From contig CP034928.1 in NCBI GenBank assembly GCA_004102645.1, positions 806,001-870,000 of the forward strand: DNA of 64,000 nt, given 5' to 3'. Shown piece by piece: positions 14,764 to 23,870 of this stretch (position 1 is the stretch's first letter; every line of letters starts with the position of its first letter). A model generated the notes under the pieces. The model ran no database searches, was not told the origin of the DNA, and saw only the letters and a list, made by a program, of their open reading frames with translations. Origin of the DNA: Candidatus Bipolaricaulis sibiricus (GTDB lineage Bacteria > Bipolaricaulota > Bipolaricaulia > Bipolaricaulales > Bipolaricaulaceae). The translations under genes were made by a program, and so were the position numbers.

Positions 14764-17655
14764 ATGGGGCTTCGGATGGCGTGTCCGCACTGGGGAGTGG
14801 GGATTGGTCTGGCCTGGATGCTCTTCCTGACGGCTGGCCCCGGCGCGCTCGGCCAGCTGGCCGTCTCGGTGATCTCCCCTCCGCGCACGGTCTCCCCTGG
14901 CGACGTGGCGATTCATGTCTTCTTCCTGTCCAATCTGGACGCGTCACCCGTGGAGGTCACTCTGCGGGCAGGTGTCCCGCCGGGCTGGGGGCAGCTCGGG
15001 GTGCCCGCCACGGTCGTCCTCGCTGGCGGAGGAGAGGAACCTGTGTTCCTGACCGTGGTCGTGCCCCGGGGAGCCACGGCCGGGGTGCAGACCGTTCGGC
15101 TGGAGGCGACCTGGAGCGGAGGCACAGCATCGGCGGAGGCCGCGGTTCGGGTGCTGGCTGTGGCGGGGGTGGAGATCGTCTCCCCCCGGTCGGGTGAGGG
15201 CCAACCCGGCGACTCGATCGGCTACGAGCTGGTCATCGTGAACCGAGGCAACGTGCTGGACCGGTTCACCGTGGAGGCCTCTTCCGCACAGGGGTGGGTG
15301 GTGCGGGCCACTCCCCGGGAGTCCAGTCTCCGTCCGGGCGAAGCGGCCACGGTGAGGATCGTCCTCTCCATCCCAGCCCAGGCCGAGCCCGGGCGCGACT
15401 TCCTGACGGCGGTGGTTCGGACTCAAGAGGGCGCGGAGGGGCGCGCGGGGTGGGTCACAACCGTTCTTCCCCCCGGGCCGGGGGCGGTCGCCGGCACGGT
15501 TCTCTCCGCGCTCGGCATGCGGCTGGGACTGTCGCTGGGCTCCGATGCGATCTCCGATCGCCGGCTGTCCCGGCTGACGCTGACCGGGGGCGGCGGTGTG
15601 CTGGATGGCGAGGTGACGCTCGTCGCCTCCGCGAGCGGTCCCTGGGAACCTACGCCGTACAGGCTGATGCGGCTCGCTCTCTCCTTCGACGGGCCGTGGG
15701 CGTGGGTTACCCTGGGGGAGGTGGGGCTCGACCTGTCGTTGCTTCTTCTCCCACTCGGGGCAGAGGGGATGGGTGCGGGGATCAGAACCGACTACGGCTG
15801 GGCTGCCCTTCTCACCGGGTGGAGGGCGGAGGAGGCCCGGTTCGGCCTGAGTGGAGCCTGGGTCGGCCCGTGGGGAGAACTGGGGATTGCGCTGCGGGAG
15901 ACCCGGGGAGCAGACGGGGTTCGTGCCGGCGCCCTGCGGGTGAAGGCCGAGGTCGGCGAGTTTCTGACTGCCGAGGCCGAGGGCGGCGTAGCCTTCGCGG
16001 GGGGGCACCTCGATGCGGGCCTCCGTGTCGGGTTGGTGGTGGGTGCGGGTTCGGACTTCTCCGTGGGGGTGACGGGCTACGCGGTGGGCCCAAACATGCC
16101 CGGCCCGCGCGCCGACCGGGCGGGGATGGACCTGTCGGGAAAGCTCGTCATTGAGCCGCTCGGGCTCCGCTTCACCATGCGCTGGGAAAGGGACAACGTC
16201 CTCGTGATCCCCGTCGTGCCTACTGTGATGAGAACGGAGCTCACTGCTGCCTGGGATTGGCTGCCCTCCTGGGAAGTCGTTGGGCTTTTCGGGACAGCCT
16301 CCCTCCGCCGCAGCCAGGGATTCGGGCCGGGGTTGACCCCGGACGCTCAGGTCGGCTCGCTGGGGCTGTCACTCAACCTGGGAGAAGCCCCCCTCACCGT
16401 GCGGCTGGGGGGGCGGTGGCGCTGGGAAAGGGACGCGCCCGCCACGCCCAGCCGCTGGATCGCGGAGTACGAGGAGCGGATCAGCTTGACGCTCGCCCAG
16501 ACGCGGGCGACGCTCGTTCTCGCTCAGGCTGCAACCCGCGATGAGCTCGGTACGCTTGTTTTCACCGAGAACGACGTGCGCGCGGACTTGGTCACCCCAG
16601 CTGGCATCGCCGTTGACTTCCGGAGCCGGCCCAGCGGTAGCAGTCTCGGCATAGGGGTTCCCGTGGCCGTCGCCCCTTCGCTTTCGGCCACCGTGCGCGT
16701 GGAGGCAAGGTGGGGTGCCCTTGGCGAGGTGACCTCGCTGTTCGGGTTGATCTCGTTCGACTATGCGTTCACGTGGACGCCTCCCTTTCTTCCGTCGAAG
16801 GGGTGGTTGGAGGGGATGGTGTTCGTGGACGACAACGGGAATGGTCGGTTCGACGCGGGCGAACAAGGGATTCCCAACGCCGTTCTGGTGGCAGACGGCA
16901 AGCGGGTGGCCAGCGATGGGGACGGGCGGTTCCGGTTTCCGCCCCTGCCGCCGGGCACCTATGTGGTTACCCTGGAGCGGGTCCCTGCGGGCTTCCGATC
17001 CCTCGCGGATCTTCCCCTTCAGGTCGAGGTAGACCTCGCCGGACGGACGATCGTGCGTATCCCGTGCGAGCGGATCGGTACGATCTCGGGCGTGGTGTAC
17101 CGCGACGACGACCAGAGCGGGACCCGCTCGGCAGGTGAGCCTGGGGTGGGACGGGTGCGGGTCGTCCTGGAGCGGGGTGGCGTGGGTGTGGCTGAGGCCC
17201 TCACGACGCCGCTGGGTTCGTTCTCGTTCACTGATCTCTCTGCCGGGGAGTACCGGGTTCGGCTCGATGCAGGGGGACTTCCCGAGCGGTACGAACCCAC
17301 AACCCCCGCAGTTGTTGACGTGAAGCTGGCCCCGGGAGCTGGAGAGGAGGTCTTGTTCGGCATTCGGGAGAGACCGCGGCCTGTCGTGGTGGTGCTGCAG
17401 CCTCCGGTGGCGGATTTTACGTGGGCCCCACCGTCGCCTCGGGCGGGCGAAGTCACCGAGTTCGACGCTGGCCCGTCGCTGGGGCGGATCGTACGCTACG
17501 AATGGGACTTCACGGGGGACCGGACGCTCGATGCTGAGGGGATCCGTGCGGAGTGGACATTCCCCGACGCCGGGGTGTATCTGGTGACTCTGGTTGTGAC
17601 CGACGACGCGGGACTTGTCGATGAAGTCAGCCTACTGGTGCGCGTGATCCCGTGA
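14764..17655 (+). CDS. Predicted outer-membrane beta-barrel protein with N-terminal Ig-like and C-terminal SdrD-B and PKD domains
   Basis: 963 residues. A signal peptide ends near GALGQ (about 30). Residues 31-135 and 140-240 are two NEW3/COG1470-type Ig domains (e.g. GYELVIVNRGNVLDRF). Residues about 245-680 consist of alternating amphipathic strands without any cofactor motif, as in an outer-membrane barrel of roughly twenty or more strands. Two SdrD-B/CNA-B domains follow (about 690-770, with FVDDNGNGRFDAGE; about 775-860, with YRDDDQSGTRSAGE), then a PKD domain (about 885-963, with YEWDFTGD and WTFPDAGVYLVTLVV). The order Ig-barrel-Ig recalls pilus ushers, but the family match is not established. 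Placed directly after a chaperone-like gene, it is the best candidate for the secretion pore or anchor of this locus. Confidence 0.75.
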   Translation: MGLRMACPHWGVGIGLAWMLFLTAGPGALGQLAVSVISPPRTVSPGDVAIHVFFLSNLDASPVEVTLRAGVPPGWGQLGVPATVVLAGGGEEPVFLTVVVPRGATAGVQTVRLEATWSGGTASAEAAVRVLAVAGVEIVSPRSGEGQPGDSIGYELVIVNRGNVLDRFTVEASSAQGWVVRATPRESSLRPGEAATVRIVLSIPAQAEPGRDFLTAVVRTQEGAEGRAGWVTTVLPPGPGAVAGTVLSALGMRLGLSLGSDAISDRRLSRLTLTGGGGVLDGEVTLVASASGPWEPTPYRLMRLALSFDGPWAWVTLGEVGLDLSLLLLPLGAEGMGAGIRTDYGWAALLTGWRAEEARFGLSGAWVGPWGELGIALRETRGADGVRAGALRVKAEVGEFLTAEAEGGVAFAGGHLDAGLRVGLVVGAGSDFSVGVTGYAVGPNMPGPRADRAGMDLSGKLVIEPLGLRFTMRWERDNVLVIPVVPTVMRTELTAAWDWLPSWEVVGLFGTASLRRSQGFGPGLTPDAQVGSLGLSLNLGEAPLTVRLGGRWRWERDAPATPSRWIAEYEERISLTLAQTRATLVLAQAATRDELGTLVFTENDVRADLVTPAGIAVDFRSRPSGSSLGIGVPVAVAPSLSATVRVEARWGALGEVTSLFGLISFDYAFTWTPPFLPSKGWLEGMVFVDDNGNGRFDAGEQGIPNAVLVADGKRVASDGDGRFRFPPLPPGTYVVTLERVPAGFRSLADLPLQVEVDLAGRTIVRIPCERIGTISGVVYRDDDQSGTRSAGEPGVGRVRVVLERGGVGVAEALTTPLGSFSFTDLSAGEYRVRLDAGGLPERYEPTTPAVVDVKLAPGAGEEVLFGIRERPRPVVVVLQPPVADFTWAPPSPRAGEVTEFDAGPSLGRIVRYEWDFTGDRTLDAEGIRAEWTFPDAGVYLVTLVVTDDAGLVDEVSLLVRVIP

Positions 17656-17792
17656 GGGTTGGGGTCTGCCGCGGAGGAGCAAATCCCGATACGACCAGGA
17701 GACAAGGTACACTCCCCTCGGAACGCCCGACGAACACGCGAGCCGAGAAGCATCGGGATGGCAGAGGAGTTCGTGACGGGGAGGCGTGAGGC

Positions 17793-19049
17793 ATGGGGAC
17801 ACGGGGTCAGAGAGCATCGACTCGACTGCCGCGGACTACCCGCGGCCAGAGAACACTGGAGCGCATTCTGAGCAACGCCGAGGACGTGTTCCGCGAGCGA
17901 GGGTACGATGGGGCCTCTGTGTCGGCGATCTGTCGACGGGCGGGGATCGCCCAGGGCACGTTCTACCTCTACTTCGCGAACAAGGAAGAGCTGTATGTGC
18001 GGCTGGTGGAGGGCCTTCAGCACAAGCTCATCGTCCGGCTGAGGGGCGCCAGGGCAACGGGGCATCGTCCCACCGAGAGGCTCCTCCACGCGTACGCGAC
18101 TCTTCTCGACTTCATCTCGGAGAACGCCGGGACGTTTCAGGTGTTCCGCGAAGCCGAGTTCGTGAGCCCGGAAATCCCGATGCGGTTCTACGGGGCGATC
18201 TGCGACGAGCTCGTCGCAGTCATCCGTGAAGGGATCCGAACTGGCGACTTCCGCGATGCCGACCCCGAGGTTGTGGCGTACGGCGTTCTGGGAGTGGTCT
18301 TCTTTCTGGCGCTGCGGTACGTGATGTGGGGGGGAGGGGCTGTCCCCGATGCCGCGCGCCGCGTTGGCGCCGACCTGATTCGAAGGGGAATCGCTGGCCC
18401 GGGGCCGGTCGTCGACGACGGGCAGGGCCCTCCCACAGTCCATGCGGCGACGGGCGTTCCGGAGGCGGAGAGTGGTGAGGGCGCGGAGGCGACGCGGCGG
18501 GCGATTCTGCGGGCTGCGGAGCGGGCGTTCGGCCAAGCAGGGTTCCACCGGACCACGATCTCGACGATCACCTACCTCGCTGACGTCGGGCAGGGCACGT
18601 TCTACCTGCACTTTCCCAGCAAGGTCGCGGTGTTCAGTGAGCTTGTGCGGGAGATCAGCCGGCAGTTCCGGCGGCGACAGACGTTGGCGGCGAGGGCGTG
18701 CCGCGACCGGCGGATGGCGGAGGTCGCGGGGTTGCGGTCGTTCCTGCGATGGGTGCGAGATCACCCTGGGGCGTACCGGATCGTTCGCGAAGCGGAGTTC
18801 GTGGACGAGGGGGTTGGAAAGTGGTACTACACGCGGTTAGCCGAGGGATACGTGCGCGGGCTGGCTGGGGGCATGGATCGCGGGGAGATCCGCCGGTGTG
18901 ACCCAGAGGCCCTCAGCTATGCCCTCCTCGGGATCGCCCACTTCAGTGGCCAGCGGTGGGCGCTGTGGGAGGAGCCGGGCCGGCCGGCTGAAGAGGTGCT
19001 GCCCTCGCTGACCGAGTTCATCCTGCACGGCGTCGAACGGGCCGCCTGA
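17793..19049 (+). CDS. Tandem TetR-TetR transcriptional regulator
   Basis: 418 residues from ATG 17793, 9 nt after GGGGAGG. It contains two full TetR units in one chain. Each has an N-terminal helix-turn-helix: SAICRRAGIAQGTFYLYFANKEELY (about residues 43-67) and STITYLADVGQGTFYLHFPSKVAVF (about 255-280). Each is followed by its own helical ligand-binding domain of about 140 residues with a matching FREAEFV/VREAEFVDE segment. The two halves are clearly homologous, implying an internal duplication. TetR proteins normally dimerise, so this one may act as a pseudo-dimer. It probably controls the liv operon and CoA cluster downstream; the effector would be an acyl-CoA or the imported substrate, which is inference. 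Confidence 0.9.
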   Translation: MGTRGQRASTRLPRTTRGQRTLERILSNAEDVFRERGYDGASVSAICRRAGIAQGTFYLYFANKEELYVRLVEGLQHKLIVRLRGARATGHRPTERLLHAYATLLDFISENAGTFQVFREAEFVSPEIPMRFYGAICDELVAVIREGIRTGDFRDADPEVVAYGVLGVVFFLALRYVMWGGGAVPDAARRVGADLIRRGIAGPGPVVDDGQGPPTVHAATGVPEAESGEGAEATRRAILRAAERAFGQAGFHRTTISTITYLADVGQGTFYLHFPSKVAVFSELVREISRQFRRRQTLAARACRDRRMAEVAGLRSFLRWVRDHPGAYRIVREAEFVDEGVGKWYYTRLAEGYVRGLAGGMDRGEIRRCDPEALSYALLGIAHFSGQRWALWEEPGRPAEEVLPSLTEFILHGVERAA

Positions 19050-19059
19050 ACCGAGTGAG

Positions 19060-19088
19060 TTGACGCGGGCTGGGTGCGGCGCTATGCT
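19060..19088 (+). promoter_or_regulatory. livH: Promoter of the liv transport operon
   Basis: TTGACG (19060-19065) and TATGCT (19083-19088) are separated by the ideal 17 nt. Transcription should begin near 19095, leaving a leader of about 108 nt before livH. Confidence 0.75.
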
Positions 19089-19139
19089 GAGAGGTGATTC
19101 AGGTGTCAGAGGCTGGGCGGCGGACTAGAGCGGCCAGCC

Positions 19140-19169
19140 GCGGCTCACCCCGCAGTCAAGGTGAACCGC
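19140..19169 (+). promoter_or_regulatory. Inverted repeat in the liv leader, possible TetR operator or RNA hairpin
   Basis: GCGGCTCACC (19140-19149) and GGTGAACCGC (19160-19169) are inverted copies with one mismatch, centred 20 bp apart (about two helical turns). The repeat lies 45-75 bp after the predicted transcription start. It could be the operator of the tandem TetR protein encoded just upstream, or an RNA stem-loop. Confidence 0.4.
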
Positions 19170-19202
19170 ACACGGGGAGGTAGGCGTGGGGGCTGATGGC
19201 GT

Positions 19203-20084
19203 GTGTTGGCACAGCTGATCGTCAGCGGGCTGGCGGCGGGGAGTCTCTATGGGATCATGGCCCTCGGCCTGATCCTCATCTACAAGACAACCCACATCCT
19301 CAACTTTGGCCAGGGAGACATGGCGATGTTCAGCACGTTCATCGCCCTCTTGTTGTTCCGCAACTACGGGCTGCCCCTTCCGGCGGCACTGGGCGCGGCC
19401 CTTGTCGTCGGGGCCCTCCTCGGGATCGTGATCGACCGCGGGCTCCTGCGGTGGGCGAGGAACGCCCCGGTGACGAGCCTGTTCATCGCCACCCTCGGGG
19501 TGGGGATGATCCTTCAGGCGATTGCCCTGTGGATGGGCCTCATCGACTCGCGGCCGTTCCCCTACGCCCTGCGCGGTCCCCCGGTGTTCATCGGGGACGT
19601 GGTCCTGCGGCAGCACGATCTCGTCGTGTTCGGGGTCGCGCTCACGGTGTCCCTGGTCCTGTTCGCTGTGTTCAAGTTCACCAAGGTTGGTATCGCGATG
19701 CGGGCTACGTCCCAGAACAGGCGTGCCGCGCAGCTCATGGGGATCAATGTTGGTCGGATCGGGACGTGGAGCTGGGCGCTCGGGCTCGGAACGGGCGCGA
19801 TTGCAGGGTGCCTCGTTGCCCCGATCGTGTTCCTCGACCTGTCGTCGATGATCTTCGTGATGATCAAGGCGATCGCGGCAGCGGTGCTCGGCGGGTTCAC
19901 GAGCCTTCCCGGGGCGGTGGTAGGGGGCCTCCTGCTCGGGGTGATCGAGAACCTGTTCAGCGGGTACATGCCGCCGGCGATCGCCCCCCTCAAGACGACG
20001 TTCGTGTTCACCCTCATCATCCTCGTGCTCGTGTTCCGGCCCCACGGCCTTCTGGGCGAGCGGTCGGCAGGGGGGCATGGATGA
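19203..20084 (+). CDS. livH: Branched-chain amino acid-type ABC transporter permease LivH
   Basis: 293 residues from GTG 19203. The protein has about eight membrane helices and the LivH signatures SGLAAGSLYGIMALGLILIY and HILNFGQGDMAM near the N-terminus, plus KAIAAAVLGGFTSLPGAVVGG near the C-terminus. It forms the inner-membrane channel with LivM. Liv-type systems import branched-chain amino acids, but in catabolic clusters also aromatic acids, urea or amides; the neighbouring acyl-CoA genes suggest a carboxylic acid here. It is first of a five-gene operon and overlaps livM by 4 bp. Confidence 0.95.
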   Translation: MLAQLIVSGLAAGSLYGIMALGLILIYKTTHILNFGQGDMAMFSTFIALLLFRNYGLPLPAALGAALVVGALLGIVIDRGLLRWARNAPVTSLFIATLGVGMILQAIALWMGLIDSRPFPYALRGPPVFIGDVVLRQHDLVVFGVALTVSLVLFAVFKFTKVGIAMRATSQNRRAAQLMGINVGRIGTWSWALGLGTGAIAGCLVAPIVFLDLSSMIFVMIKAIAAAVLGGFTSLPGAVVGGLLLGVIENLFSGYMPPAIAPLKTTFVFTLIILVLVFRPHGLLGERSAGGHG

Positions 20085-21070
20085 AACGACTCATCTTCTG
20101 GGCGGTGATCGTCGCTGTTCTCGCGATGGCTCCGTTCGTCCTGCGAAGCTACAACCTCTACCTCCTCAACCTGGCGGCGGTGAAGGTCATCGCCGCGGTG
20201 GGTCTGGCCCTCCTCACCGGGTTCACCGGACAGCTCTCGATCGGGCACGCGGGGTTCCTCGCGATCGGAGCGTACGGCACCGCCCTCCTGGCGCAGTACT
20301 TCGGGATTCCCTTCTGGATCGGCATTCCCCTTGCGGGCCTCCTCAGCGGGCTGGCCGGATTCATCCTCCTTGTCCCCGCGCTCCGGCTGACCGCGATCTA
20401 CCTCGCGATCGCCACCCTCGCGTTCGGGACAGCCGTTGCAGAGGCGCTGCCCCGTTGGTCATCGGTCACCGGCGGGTATCAGGGGATGCGGGTCCCGCGC
20501 GCGAACCTGTTCGGGCTCGATGTACAGAACGACGTGGCGATGTTCTACCTCGCGCTGGCGATGGTCGTGGTGCTCATCCTGGTGGCGCGGAACCTCGTCC
20601 GGTCGCGGGTCGGTCGGGCGTTCATCGCCATCCGCGACAAGAGCGCGGCGGCCCAGGCGTGCGGGGTGAGCCTTGCCCGGTACAAGGCGTTGGCGTTCTT
20701 CGTGAGTGCGTTGTACGCTGGCCTGGCCGGTGGGCTCTACGCCCACGTCGTGGGGTACATCAGCCCCGCGGAATTCGGTCTGGCGAAGTCGATCGACCTG
20801 TTCATCATGATCGCCCTGGGCGGCATGGCGTCTCTTCCCGGACCCGTCCTCGGGGCCCTGTTCCTCACCTACCTCCCACACTGGCTGAGCGGGTTCCGGG
20901 GACTGCAGTCGATCATCTACGGAGCCTCGCTCATCGGAATCGTGATCTTCATGCCGTTCGGGATCTGGGGGTTCGTCCGTAAGTGGACTGCGCCGGACAA
21001 GGTCCGGGCGATGCCGAGGCCCCTGCGCGCGGTGGTCGAGTTCGTCCAAGGGGGGGCGAGCCATGGCTGA
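20081..21070 (+). CDS. livM: Branched-chain amino acid-type ABC transporter permease LivM
   Basis: 329 residues from ATG 20081, which overlaps the livH stop (ATGA). Typical LivM features are GLALLTGFTGQLSIGHAGFLAIGAY, the EAA-like loop IRDKSAAAQACGVSLARYK, and IALGGMASLPGPVLGALF. It pairs with LivH to form the membrane channel energised by LivG and LivF. The next gene starts 8 bp before its stop. Confidence 0.95.
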   Translation: MKRLIFWAVIVAVLAMAPFVLRSYNLYLLNLAAVKVIAAVGLALLTGFTGQLSIGHAGFLAIGAYGTALLAQYFGIPFWIGIPLAGLLSGLAGFILLVPALRLTAIYLAIATLAFGTAVAEALPRWSSVTGGYQGMRVPRANLFGLDVQNDVAMFYLALAMVVVLILVARNLVRSRVGRAFIAIRDKSAAAQACGVSLARYKALAFFVSALYAGLAGGLYAHVVGYISPAEFGLAKSIDLFIMIALGGMASLPGPVLGALFLTYLPHWLSGFRGLQSIIYGASLIGIVIFMPFGIWGFVRKWTAPDKVRAMPRPLRAVVEFVQGGASHG

Positions 21071-21842
21071 GCGTCTGCTGGCGGTACAGGGGCTGACGAA
21101 GCGGTTCGGCGGGCTGACCGCGGTGGATGACGTCAGCTTCGAGGTGGAGCGGGGCGAGATTGTGGGACTGATTGGCCCCAACGGCGCCGGGAAGACCACC
21201 GTGTTCAACCTCATCTCGCGGTTCTTCGATCCCACCAAGGGCACGATCGAGTTCGAAGGGAGAAACCTCCTTCGGGCAGCCCCGCACGAGATCGTGGGGC
21301 TTGGCATCGCTCGCACGTTCCAGAACTTGGGGCTGTTCCCGTACCTCTCGGTGCGCGACAACCTCCTGGCGGGGCGCCACACCCAGTTCCGGGGCTCCAT
21401 TCTCGGACTTGCGGTTGGGATGGGCCGACAGGAGGAACGAGCGGCGGTGACCGAGGTGATGGCCATGCTCGATGCCTTCGGCATGGGGGCCATCGCTCCC
21501 ATGCCCGCGTCGATGCTCCCCTACGGAAGCCAGAAGGCGGTCGAGCTCGTGCGGGCCCTCATGGCGAAGCCCCGTCTGGTGCTCCTCGACGAACCGGTGG
21601 CGGGGATGAATGCCACGGAGACTCAGGCGATGGGCCAGTTCATCCGCCGCGTTCGGGACGAGCGCGGGGTGACCGTGCTCCTCGTCGAGCACGACATGTC
21701 GCTCGTGATGGAGATCTGCGATCGGATCGTGGTCTTGGACTTCGGCCGCAAGATCGCGGACGGGACGCCCCACGAGATCCAGACGAACCCCCGGGTCGTC
21801 GAGGCGTACCTCGGCGAGGAGGTGGACCGTGCTCAGGTATGA
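21063..21842 (+). CDS. livG: ABC transporter ATP-binding protein LivG
   Basis: 259 residues. Walker A is GPNGAGKTT, the Q-loop lies in ARTFQNLGLFPYLSV, and Walker B is LVLLDEPVAGMN, followed by the switch histidine in VEHDM. The signature motif is LPYGSQ rather than the canonical LSGGQ, a variation often seen in LivG. It forms a heterodimeric ATPase with LivF at the cytoplasmic face of LivHM. It overlaps both neighbours. Confidence 0.95.
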   Translation: MAERLLAVQGLTKRFGGLTAVDDVSFEVERGEIVGLIGPNGAGKTTVFNLISRFFDPTKGTIEFEGRNLLRAAPHEIVGLGIARTFQNLGLFPYLSVRDNLLAGRHTQFRGSILGLAVGMGRQEERAAVTEVMAMLDAFGMGAIAPMPASMLPYGSQKAVELVRALMAKPRLVLLDEPVAGMNATETQAMGQFIRRVRDERGVTVLLVEHDMSLVMEICDRIVVLDFGRKIADGTPHEIQTNPRVVEAYLGEEVDRAQV

Positions 21843-22584
21843 GGGGATCAACGCCTTCTACGGGCCGATCCACGCCCTGAAGGACGTCACGTTCGAGGTG
21901 CCCCGAGGATCGCTCGTGGCCGTGCTGGGAGCGAACGGCGCGGGAAAGACGACGCTCATGAACACCACCTCGGGCCTCATCCGCCCGCGGTCGGGGCAGA
22001 TCTTGCTCGACGGGACGCGGATCGACCGCCTGCCCCCAGAGCGCATCGTGCGACTGGGAGTGACCCAGGTTCCCGAAGGGCGGCAGCTGTTCCCCGACCT
22101 CACGGTGGCCGAGAACCTCCGGATGGGGGCCTACGCGCGGCGGGATGGCGGGGCGATTCGCAAGGAACAAGAAGAGGTGCTGAACCGCTTCCCGGCTCTC
22201 AAGGGCCGGACGCGGCAGCTGGCGGGCACGTTGAGCGGGGGGGAGCAGCAGATGCTCGCCATCGGTCGGGCGCTGATGGCGCGGCCGCGGGTGCTCCTCC
22301 TCGACGAGCCTTCCCTCGGGCTGTCCCCGCTCCTCGTCCGCCAGCTGTTCGAGAGCCTCGCCGCCTTGGGGCGAGAGGGGATGACGATGGTGGTGGCCGA
22401 GCAGAACGCCTACCTCTCCCTGGCAATAGCGGCGCTGGGCATCGTTCTGGAGACGGGCAGGGTGGCCCTGGCGGGATCGAGTGACGAGCTTCGCCAGACC
22501 GACAGGGTTCGGCAGCTGTACTTGGGGTCGAGGGCCGGGGCGGCAGTGCCGCCTCAGGACACAGGAGGTGGTCGAAGCAACTAG
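21829..22584 (+). CDS. livF: ABC transporter ATP-binding protein LivF
   Basis: 251 residues from GTG 21829, overlapping livG by 14 bp. Walker A is GANGAGKTT, the Q-loop region is VPEGRQLFPDLTV (typical of LivF), the signature is LSGGEQQ, and Walker B is VLLLDEPSLGLSP. It partners LivG. A gap of 85 bp with a strong ribosome-binding site separates it from livK. Confidence 0.95.
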   Translation: MLRYEGINAFYGPIHALKDVTFEVPRGSLVAVLGANGAGKTTLMNTTSGLIRPRSGQILLDGTRIDRLPPERIVRLGVTQVPEGRQLFPDLTVAENLRMGAYARRDGGAIRKEQEEVLNRFPALKGRTRQLAGTLSGGEQQMLAIGRALMARPRVLLLDEPSLGLSPLLVRQLFESLAALGREGMTMVVAEQNAYLSLAIAALGIVLETGRVALAGSSDELRQTDRVRQLYLGSRAGAAVPPQDTGGGRSN

Positions 22585-22669
22585 GGGCGAGGTGTGGTGG
22601 AGAGCAACGACGGTCTGCTGGAAGCAGGGTCAAGCGTGCATGGTGTGGAAGGCATGGAGGAGGCAGAGG

Positions 22670-23857
22670 ATGAAGCGTGTTGCGATCGTAGCGGTAGCGA
22701 TGCTGGTGGTGGCAGCGGCGTGGGGGGGGATGGCCCAGACTCCGGGGGTCACCGACACCACGATCAAGCTGGGGTCGTTCATTGTGCAGTCGGGTCCGGT
22801 GGCATTCATCGGCGTTCCCGTGATGCGTGGCGCTCAGGCCTGGTACAACTACGTCAACGATGAGCTAGGCGGGATTCACGGGCGAAAGATCGAGTTCATC
22901 GCTCTGGACGACGGGTTCAACCCGGCGAACACGGTGGCGGTGATGAAGCGACTCGTGGAGCAGGAGAACATCTTCGCCCTCGTCAACCCTCTGGGAACGA
23001 TCGGCATGGCGGCGGTGTGGGGCTACATTCTCGAGAACAAGCTTCCGGTGGTGTCCCCCCACATGAACTGGCTCACGTTGGCCTCTCCCACGGTCCCGCA
23101 CGTGTTTGCAATCCAGCCGAACAACGAGTCGTTCGGGCGCGCGGCCGCGCAGTACGCCGTCCGCGAGCTTGGGGCGAAGCGTGTGGCGATCGCTGTGGTT
23201 GAGGATGCAATGGGAACGGAGCTCCTGAACTTCGCTCTCGACGAGCTCAAGGTACAGGGGATGCAGCCGGTGATCGTCGTCAAGTACCCGGGGACCGAGA
23301 CAAGCTTCAGCGCCTACGCGTTGGCGCTCCGGCAGGCGCGAGCCGAAGTCGTACTCCTGTTCAGCTACGTCAGCGACGCGGCGAAGCTCATCGTGGAGTG
23401 CGACCTTCTTGGGTTCAAGCCGAAGTACGTGGGGATCAACACGATTACCCTCCAGCTCTACGATCTGGCGGGCGAGGCTGCGGAGGGCGTGATCTTCCCC
23501 GGGTTTGGGACGGACCCCCAGGACCCGACGAGCGAAGCTGCGGCGAGGATGCGCGAGGTCTACGCTCGCTACTACCCGGGTGACCTGATGAACGCGTACG
23601 CAATGATCGCCTACGTGGGTGCCCAGATGGTGACGAAGGCGCTCACGGACGCGGGCCCGAACCTGACCCGCGAGGCGTTCATCGCCGCGCTCGATGCGTT
23701 CACGGACTGGAATGCCGATGGGATGATCCCGCCGGTCACCTACCGGCCGGACGACCACTACGGCATCAAGACCCTCTGGATGAACCAGCTGAAGACGGTC
23801 AACGGTGTGCGGACCGCCGAGTTCATCACCGAGTGGGATTGGACGAAGCACCGCTAG
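22670..23857 (+). CDS. livK: Periplasmic substrate-binding protein of the Liv transporter
   Basis: 395 residues from ATG 22670, 6 nt after GGAGGAGG. A signal peptide (KRVAIVAVAMLVVAAAWGGMAQ) precedes a type I periplasmic-binding fold with the usual ITDTTIKLGSF-like start (GVTDTTIKLGSF), the MRGAQAWYNYVNDELGGIHGRKI segment in the first lobe and YPGTETSFSAY in the linker. The ligand set cannot be read; homologues that bind aromatic or aliphatic acids have the same layout. It closes the liv operon and is followed by a strong hairpin that probably stabilises or ends the transcript. Confidence 0.9.
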   Translation: MKRVAIVAVAMLVVAAAWGGMAQTPGVTDTTIKLGSFIVQSGPVAFIGVPVMRGAQAWYNYVNDELGGIHGRKIEFIALDDGFNPANTVAVMKRLVEQENIFALVNPLGTIGMAAVWGYILENKLPVVSPHMNWLTLASPTVPHVFAIQPNNESFGRAAAQYAVRELGAKRVAIAVVEDAMGTELLNFALDELKVQGMQPVIVVKYPGTETSFSAYALALRQARAEVVLLFSYVSDAAKLIVECDLLGFKPKYVGINTITLQLYDLAGEAAEGVIFPGFGTDPQDPTSEAAARMREVYARYYPGDLMNAYAMIAYVGAQMVTKALTDAGPNLTREAFIAALDAFTDWNADGMIPPVTYRPDDHYGIKTLWMNQLKTVNGVRTAEFITEWDWTKHR

Positions 23858-23870
23858 ACGGAGAAACCAA

